The notes under the pieces were generated by a model. That model saw only the letters and a list, made by a program, of their open reading frames with translations, made no database searches and was not told where the DNA came from. A stretch of 64,000 bases of DNA from contig CP099652.1 of NCBI GenBank assembly GCA_024123955.1, forward strand, positions 5,890,001 through 5,954,000, in the 5' to 3' direction. Of the stretch, positions 59,670 to 64,000 are shown in pieces (position 1 is the stretch's first letter; each line of letters opens with the position of its first letter). The stretch comes from Oxalobacteraceae bacterium OTU3CINTB1 (GTDB lineage: Bacteria > Pseudomonadota > Gammaproteobacteria > Burkholderiales > Burkholderiaceae_D). The position numbers and the translations under genes were made by a program.

Positions 59670-60299
59670 TCAATACCGCGCGAACGCGGCCGCGAACGCC
59701 TGCGCCGCGCCGGCCACGCGTGCCGCGCCCACGTCGAAGGTGCAATGACGCAGCGCGGGTGCCGGCGCCAGCTCCGCCTTGGCCAATGCCAGCTCGGCGC
59801 GCAAGGCGCTCTGCATGCCGTCCAACATCACCGCCGGCATGTCGAGCGCGGCGTTGTCGGTGTGGCCGGCGTCGAGCACGCTGGGCGCGAAGGCCATCGA
59901 GCGGGCTCCATGGCGAATCGCCTCGCGCATGGCGACGCGGGTGGCCTGGCGCAGCCGTTCCGCGTCCAGCGTGGCCGGATCGCCCAGCCCGATCACCAGC
60001 ACCGCGCGCGGCGGCATGCCCGGCGGCGGCGACGCGATCAACATGGTTTCCATCGGCTGCGCGCGGAAGGCGCCGGCGGCGCGCATGCGGGTCAGGTGGC
60101 CGCCCAGCGCCTGGTCCAGTCCCAGCAGTCCGCCGGCAATGGGCGCGCCATCGACTTCGTGCTCGAACATGCAAGCGACGCTGAAGTCGACATCGGCATA
60201 GGCCGGCCCCCAGGCGACCACGTCGAAGACGACCCCATCGGTGGTGCCGATCGGCAAGCGTACGGGCGTGGAAGTTGCGGCGTGGTCGGTGGCGGTCAT
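59670..60299 (-). CDS. Stand-alone M17 leucyl-aminopeptidase N-terminal domain protein
   Basis: A 209-residue protein matching only the macro-like N-terminal domain of M17 aminopeptidases (LLGLDQALGGHLTRMRAAGAFRAQPMETMLIASPPPGMPPRAVLVIGLGD). The zinc-binding catalytic domain is absent and no fragment of it is nearby, so this is a full-length single-domain protein and not a truncation visible here. No signal peptide. No obvious partner. Function unknown; ligand binding or regulation is possible. Confidence 0.75.
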   Translation of the reverse strand: MTATDHAATSTPVRLPIGTTDGVVFDVVAWGPAYADVDFSVACMFEHEVDGAPIAGGLLGLDQALGGHLTRMRAAGAFRAQPMETMLIASPPPGMPPRAVLVIGLGDPATLDAERLRQATRVAMREAIRHGARSMAFAPSVLDAGHTDNAALDMPAVMLDGMQSALRAELALAKAELAPAPALRHCTFDVGAARVAGAAQAFAAAFARY

Positions 60300-60433
60300 G
60301 GTTCGGTCTCGATATTGGCGAAAGGCCCGATCTTACCGCCGCGACGCACCGTACCGAACCCGCCAAAAGGCAGGGAAAACGGAAAAATCAGCCCTTGCGG
60401 ACACCGGCGATTCGCCCTGCCGCGACCGGATTG

Positions 60434-61012
60434 TCACGCTGCGGCCGGCGTCCCGTCGGCGCAGGCGCCCGGCGCCAGGATCGCACTGGCGATCACCCCG
60501 AACAGGTGGTCCGCGCGGGCGGCCAGCGAGGGTTGATCGTTGAGCCATCCGAGCGCGCCGACCAGCGCGAACAGATCGGCGCCGTCGATGTCGGCACGCG
60601 CCTCGCCCTCGGCCTGCGCGCGCGCCAACAGCCGGGTGCCAGATGCCTTCATCGTCACGCACGAGGCGTGCAGCGCCGAATCCGGATCGTCAATGGCCGC
60701 CGTCATCGACGCGATCACACCGCGATGGTCATGGGCGATGGAGACGATCTCGCGCAACCACGCAACCAGCGCGGCGCCGGGCGAGTCAGAGGAATCGAGT
60801 TCTCCTGCCCGGACGGTCAGCCGATCGAAGATTTTTCCCAGCAGCGCGGCGAGCAGCGCTTCCCGCGTCGGAAAGTGACGGTAAAGCGTGCCGATGCCGA
60901 CGCCGGCCCGGCGGGCGATATCGCGCATTGACGCCTCGGCGCCCTGCTCGGCGACGACCTCGCGTCCGACTTCAAGCAAGTGATCGTAATTTTTCTGAGC
61001 GTCAGCGCGCAT
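60434..61012 (-). CDS. TetR-family repressor
   Basis: The start at 61012 gives 192 residues; the longer frame runs over the operators. N-terminal helix-turn-helix: MRDIARRAGVGIGTLYRHFPTREALLAAL; an all-helical ligand domain follows. Divergent from the oxidoreductase-SCP2 operon. Three copies of GGAGC-N3-GCTCC-type palindromes lie between, one inside the target promoter, which makes repression of that operon and probably of itself very likely. Confidence 0.93.
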   Translation of the reverse strand: MRADAQKNYDHLLEVGREVVAEQGAEASMRDIARRAGVGIGTLYRHFPTREALLAALLGKIFDRLTVRAGELDSSDSPGAALVAWLREIVSIAHDHRGVIASMTAAIDDPDSALHASCVTMKASGTRLLARAQAEGEARADIDGADLFALVGALGWLNDQPSLAARADHLFGVIASAILAPGACADGTPAAA

Positions 61013-61021
61013 GGTTCCCAC

Positions 61022-61050
61022 TTGACAAACGGAGCAATGCTCCATATATT
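61022..61050 (+). promoter_or_regulatory. sigma70 promoter of the oxidoreductase operon
   Basis: Perfect TTGACA (61022-61027), a 17-bp spacer and TATATT (61045-61050). Operator 1 fills most of the spacer. Confidence 0.85.
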
Positions 61051-61094
61051 GTAAATAAGCGGAGCGATGCTCCGCATATAGGGAGCACTGTTCC
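61031..61094. promoter_or_regulatory. Three TetR operators
   Basis: GGAGCAATGCTCC (61031-61043), GGAGCGATGCTCC (61061-61073) and GGAGCACTGTTCC (61082-61094): 5-bp arms around a 3-bp centre, the third with one arm mismatch. Spacing is 30 and 21 bp, so sites 2 and 3 are two turns apart. Confidence 0.85.
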
Positions 61095-61129
61095 GGTAAC
61101 AACCCCTATTCTTGACGAAGGATTAAGCG

Positions 61130-62149
61130 ATGTCAAATAACACGATGAAAGCGATTCGGCTGCACGCGTTCGGCGGCCCCGAGGTACTGCGCTACGAAGA
61201 CGCACCGAAACCACAACTAAAAGCAGGCGAGCTGCTGGTTCGCGTCCACGCGGTAGGCATCAATCCGCCGGACTGGTACCTGCGCGACGGCTACCGCTCG
61301 TTGCCGCCTGAGTGGCAACCACCGGTGGCGCTGCCGGCCATTCCCGGCACCGACATCTCCGGCGTAGTCGAAGCGGTGGCGCCGGACGTGACTGGTTTCG
61401 CCATCGGTGACGAGGTGTTCGGCATGGTGCGCTTCCCAAGCTTCGGCGATAGCGCCGCGTATGCCGAGTACGTGGCCGCGCCTGAGTCGGACCTGGCGCG
61501 CAAGCCGGCCGGCATCGACCACGTTAGCGCAGCGGCGGCACCGATGGCCCTGCTGACGGCATGGCAGTTCCTGATCGCGCTGGGACACAACCATCCAAAC
61601 CCGCTGCAACCGCAACGTCATGTCCCGGTACCGCTCGAAGGCAAAACGGTGCTGGTTAACGGCGCCGCCGGCGGCGTGGGCCATTTCGCGGTGCAGTTGG
61701 CGAAGTGGCGCGGCGCCCGCGTGATCGCGGTGGCCTCGGGCGGACATGAATCATTCCTGCGGGACTTGGGCGCCGACGAATTCATCGACTACACGAAAGT
61801 GAAACCAGAAGGCGCCGTGCAGGACGTCGACCTCGTGCTCGACACCGTCGGCGGTGCCGCCACGGGCCGCTTCCTGCGCACGCTCAAGCGCGGCGGCGCC
61901 TTGTATCCGGTGTACCCGCTGGGATACACCGGCGCCGACGAGGCGGCCAAGGCCGGCTTCACGGTGTCGACGACGCAAGTGCGCTCGAGCGGCGCGCAAC
62001 TGGCCGAGCTGGCCACCCTGCTCGACGCCGCGGCCATCCGCGTGGCCATCGACAGCACCTTCCCGCTGGCCGAAGCACGCGCCGCGCACGAACGCGCAGC
62101 CAACGGGCACATCCGGGGCAAGATCGCACTGACGGTAGCCGCCGCATGA
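61130..62149 (+). CDS. NADP-dependent zinc-free MDR oxidoreductase (quinone reductase-like)
   Basis: 339 residues, MDR superfamily. GroES-like part with LLVRVHAVGINPPDWYLRDGY; Rossmann motif VLVNGAAGGVGHFAVQLAKWRGARVIAVAS. No structural or catalytic zinc cysteines, as in quinone oxidoreductase/zeta-crystallin. Ribosome site AAGGA. It is 4-bp coupled to the SCP2 gene and under presumed TetR control, suggesting induced reduction of a quinone or enone. Confidence 0.93.
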   Translation: MSNNTMKAIRLHAFGGPEVLRYEDAPKPQLKAGELLVRVHAVGINPPDWYLRDGYRSLPPEWQPPVALPAIPGTDISGVVEAVAPDVTGFAIGDEVFGMVRFPSFGDSAAYAEYVAAPESDLARKPAGIDHVSAAAAPMALLTAWQFLIALGHNHPNPLQPQRHVPVPLEGKTVLVNGAAGGVGHFAVQLAKWRGARVIAVASGGHESFLRDLGADEFIDYTKVKPEGAVQDVDLVLDTVGGAATGRFLRTLKRGGALYPVYPLGYTGADEAAKAGFTVSTTQVRSSGAQLAELATLLDAAAIRVAIDSTFPLAEARAAHERAANGHIRGKIALTVAAA

Positions 62150-62556
62150 AGATCCTGCATGGCACGACGGCATGGTTCGACATGGTAGGGGCGCTGATGA
62201 AGGACGCCGCCGCGCAGGCGGCGCTGCCCGCCGACTTCAACGTCAGTTTGGTGGAGCGCTATACCGACGGGGTCCAGCTCGGCGCGGGGCTGGCGCAAGG
62301 ACTGCGCTTCGAGATCGTCGGCGGCAAACCGTCTTTCCGGCTCGGGGCGGGACCAAACGAACAGGCGGACATCACTGTCGAGGTCACCGTGGCCGGCTCG
62401 CGCCAGCTCAACACCTTGCACGGCGCCGACCCGCGCTTTTCCGCCGCGCTGGCCAAGCTGCAAAGCACCGGTCAACTGAAAATCGATGGCGACCTGGCAC
62501 GCCTCGGCGGATGGTTCGACGGCGTGCATGACCAGATCGTCCAGCGCACCCGATAG
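62146..62556 (+). CDS. SCP2 sterol-binding-domain-like protein
   Basis: A 136-residue single-domain protein with the SCP2 pattern: a beta sheet containing LRFEIVGGKPSFRLG and ADITVEVTVAGSRQLN, then the C-terminal helix region LAKLQSTGQLKIDGDLARLGGWFDGVHD. Such domains bind lipids or other hydrophobic ligands. It overlaps the oxidoreductase stop (ATGA), so it may hold that enzyme's hydrophobic substrate. Cytoplasmic. Confidence 0.75.
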   Translation: MKILHGTTAWFDMVGALMKDAAAQAALPADFNVSLVERYTDGVQLGAGLAQGLRFEIVGGKPSFRLGAGPNEQADITVEVTVAGSRQLNTLHGADPRFSAALAKLQSTGQLKIDGDLARLGGWFDGVHDQIVQRTR

Positions 62557-62574
62557 TACAACCTGGCGGCGGCC

Positions 62575-62868
62575 TCAGTCCCCGACCTTGATCACGATCT
62601 TGCCGAACGGGCCGCGCGCCAGGTGCTCGAAAGCCTGCACGGCGTCCTCGAACGCATATACCTTGTCGATGACGGGCTTGATGCCGTGCTGCTCCAGGAA
62701 AGGAATCATGCGGTCGAACGACGTGCGGGGCGCCACCGCGATGCCCCGGATCGTCGTTTGACGGAAAATCACCCGCATCAGCTGGAGTTGCGTGGTCTGG
62801 CCGGTGAGGAAGCCGACCTGCGCGATCACGCCGGCGGCCTTGGTCGCCCGCACCGACGCCAGAGTAAG
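62575..62868 (-). pseudogene. 3' fragment of an MDR alcohol dehydrogenase
   Basis: About 97 codons encode only the C-terminal end of a zinc-type alcohol dehydrogenase/quinone reductase: LASVRATKAAGVIAQVGFLTG, IRGIAVAPRTSFDRMIPFLEQHGI and the terminal FEHLARGPFGKIVIKVGD. The GroES-like half and Rossmann motif are missing; upstream, similarity stops near the end of the SDR gene, about 20 bp from its stop codon. A deletion probably fused it there. Confidence 0.75.
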
Positions 62869-62887
62869 GCATCGTTTTACCCTACCG

Positions 62888-63628
62888 TCAGAACACCTGG
62901 CGCGTCGGCCGCAGCACGATCTCATTGATGTCGACATCGGCCGGCTGCTCGATCGCGTAGGCGACCGCGCGCGCCACCGACGATGCGGGAATGGCTTGCT
63001 TGTAAAAGTCCATCACCGTTTCCGCCGCCGTGCCCGAGGTGCTGTGTTTCAGATCGCTGTCGACGGCGCCCGGCGCGATCGATGTCACGCGGATCTGGTC
63101 GCCCACTTCCTGGCGCAGTCCTTCGGTAATGGCCGAAACGGCGAACTTGGTGCCGGAATAAACCGTTCCGCCCGGCGCGAAGACCTTGATGCCGGCCACC
63201 GAGCTGAGGTTGATGATGTGGCCGCCCTGCTGCGCGAGGAAGCGTGGCAGCACGGCGGCGATGCCGTACAACGTCCCCTTGAGGTTGACGTCGATCATCG
63301 CGTCCCACTCGTCGGTATTGACCTCGGACATGGGCCGGATCGGCATCAGTCCCGCGTTGTTGATCAGCACGTCCAGCTTGCCGAAATCGGCGACTGCGGC
63401 TGCCACCACGGCCTCGACCTGTTGCTTGTCGGTGACGTCGAGGCTGTAGGCTTTGGCGGTGCCGCCAGCCGCTTCAATTTCAGCCACGACCTGGTCCAGC
63501 TTGTCCTTGCGGCGCGCGGCGATCGCCACTTTGGCGCCACGGCTCGCCAGCAGGCGCGCCACCTCGGCGCCGATGCCGGTGCTGCCGCCGGTGATCAGCA
63601 CTACTTTGTTTGCGATATTGTCGTTCAT
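62888..63628 (-). CDS. Classical short-chain dehydrogenase/reductase
   Basis: 246 residues. Nucleotide motif TGGSTGIG near residue 14, NNAG at about 90, catalytic Ser in INLSSVAG and the YxxxK motif in YSGTK. Second-strand RRKDKLD suggests NADP. It starts 2 bp after the OYE gene, forming an ene-reductase/ketoreductase pair with the truncated dehydrogenase behind. Confidence 0.95.
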   Translation of the reverse strand: MNDNIANKVVLITGGSTGIGAEVARLLASRGAKVAIAARRKDKLDQVVAEIEAAGGTAKAYSLDVTDKQQVEAVVAAAVADFGKLDVLINNAGLMPIRPMSEVNTDEWDAMIDVNLKGTLYGIAAVLPRFLAQQGGHIINLSSVAGIKVFAPGGTVYSGTKFAVSAITEGLRQEVGDQIRVTSIAPGAVDSDLKHSTSGTAAETVMDFYKQAIPASSVARAVAYAIEQPADVDINEIVLRPTRQVF

Positions 63629-63630
63629 GA

Positions 63631-64000
63631 TTATTCCTTGTTGGTTGTGATGGAGGTTGTTTCGGCAAACGCCGGGTAGTCTGTGTAGCCCTGCTCCGCA
63701 CCGCCGTACATCGTCGCCGGATCGACCGCGTTCAGCGGCCAGTCGTTGGCGATGCGCGCCGGCAGGTCCGGGTTGGCGATGAACGGCCGGCCGAACGCGA
63801 TCAAATCAGCCAGTCCTGTTTCCAGCAAGCGCTCGCCGCGCTCGGCCGTGTAGCGACCGGCGTAGACGATGCGGCCGCTGAAGGCTTGCCGCACCTCGCG
63901 CCGAAATTGCTCGGGCAGGTCGGGCGCGTGGTCCCAGTCCGCCTCGGCGATCGACAGGTAGCCAACGCTGGCCTGCTCCAGCACCTTGATGGCCTCGATG
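63631..64000 (-). CDS. Old Yellow Enzyme family protein (5' end outside window)
   Basis: About 123 C-terminal codons, open to the window edge. FMN phosphate-binding segment GLADLIAFGRPFIANPDLPARI and the end GGAEQGYTDYPAF are typical of NemA/OYE alkene reductases; compare the complete homologue at 48536-49624. The N-terminal two thirds lie beyond the window. Followed immediately by the SDR gene. Confidence 0.88.
   Translation of the reverse strand, partial: IEAIKVLEQASVGYLSIAEADWDHAPDLPEQFRREVRQAFSGRIVYAGRYTAERGERLLETGLADLIAFGRPFIANPDLPARIANDWPLNAVDPATMYGGAEQGYTDYPAFAETTSITTNKE

Overview
The window looks like chromosomal DNA of a high-GC betaproteobacterium, most probably Oxalobacteraceae (Massilia/Duganella/Janthinobacterium type). 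The support is family-level and read by eye: rplU-rpmA-obgE-proB order, PHA-granule genes beside fdxA, PEP-CTERM proteins, many TonB/RND/LysR genes. No database search was possible.

Layout. 1-6.4 kb: housekeeping and storage genes (beta-propeller fragment, FKBP isomerase, HU, acyl-CoA-binding protein, PHA-granule protein, FdxA, ferredoxin-NADP reductase, intracellular PHB depolymerase). 6.4-11.4 kb: MarR regulator with CLC channel, rsxB-nth, class C beta-lactamase. 11.5-16 kb: the minus-strand rplU-rpmA-obgE-proB block and divergent ispB. 16-24 kb: a minus-strand phosphate-scavenging group (two tandem alkaline phosphatases behind a Pho-box-like site, an unknown secreted protein, a PAP2/haloperoxidase lipoprotein, a TonB receptor) plus an ArsC-like protein. 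24.1-29.5 kb: tRNA-Pro(CGG), a large subtilase and two paralogous PEP-CTERM proteins. 29.5-32.1 kb: a heavy-metal-type response regulator divergent from a DUF305-YncE pair, with a CusR/CopR-like box between them.

32.1-49.6 kb is the most interesting part: an apparent xenobiotic detoxification/efflux island. It has two very similar LysR regulators, a tripartite RND pump, a limonene-epoxide-hydrolase-like protein, a beta-propeller sensor kinase, a separate NarL-type regulator, an epoxide-hydrolase/dehalogenase-like hydrolase with a VOC protein, and an esterase-reductase-Old Yellow Enzyme operon. Six copies of a near-palindrome, TTGTGCC-N5-GGCACAA (containing the LysR T-N11-A signature), lie in its intergenic regions or on the LysR start codons, suggesting one regulon. 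Both LysR genes have near-consensus sigma70 promoters that predict leaderless mRNAs.

49.7-64 kb: an ohr remnant, a CcdA-TlpA-like-hydrolase operon divergent from an OmpR/EnvZ-type pair, a tartrate-dehydratase-like enolase-superfamily gene with LysR and porin, a GH43-like enzyme, a stand-alone M17 N-terminal-domain protein, a TetR gene with three copies of its presumed operator in front of an oxidoreductase-SCP2 operon, and an OYE-SDR pair followed by a truncated alcohol dehydrogenase.

Three long inverted repeats sharing the end ACTCCGGGGTCA(A/G)GTC punctuate gene ends; one supplies the C-terminal codons of a kinase. No CRISPR array, rRNA, intact insertion sequence or phage gene was seen.
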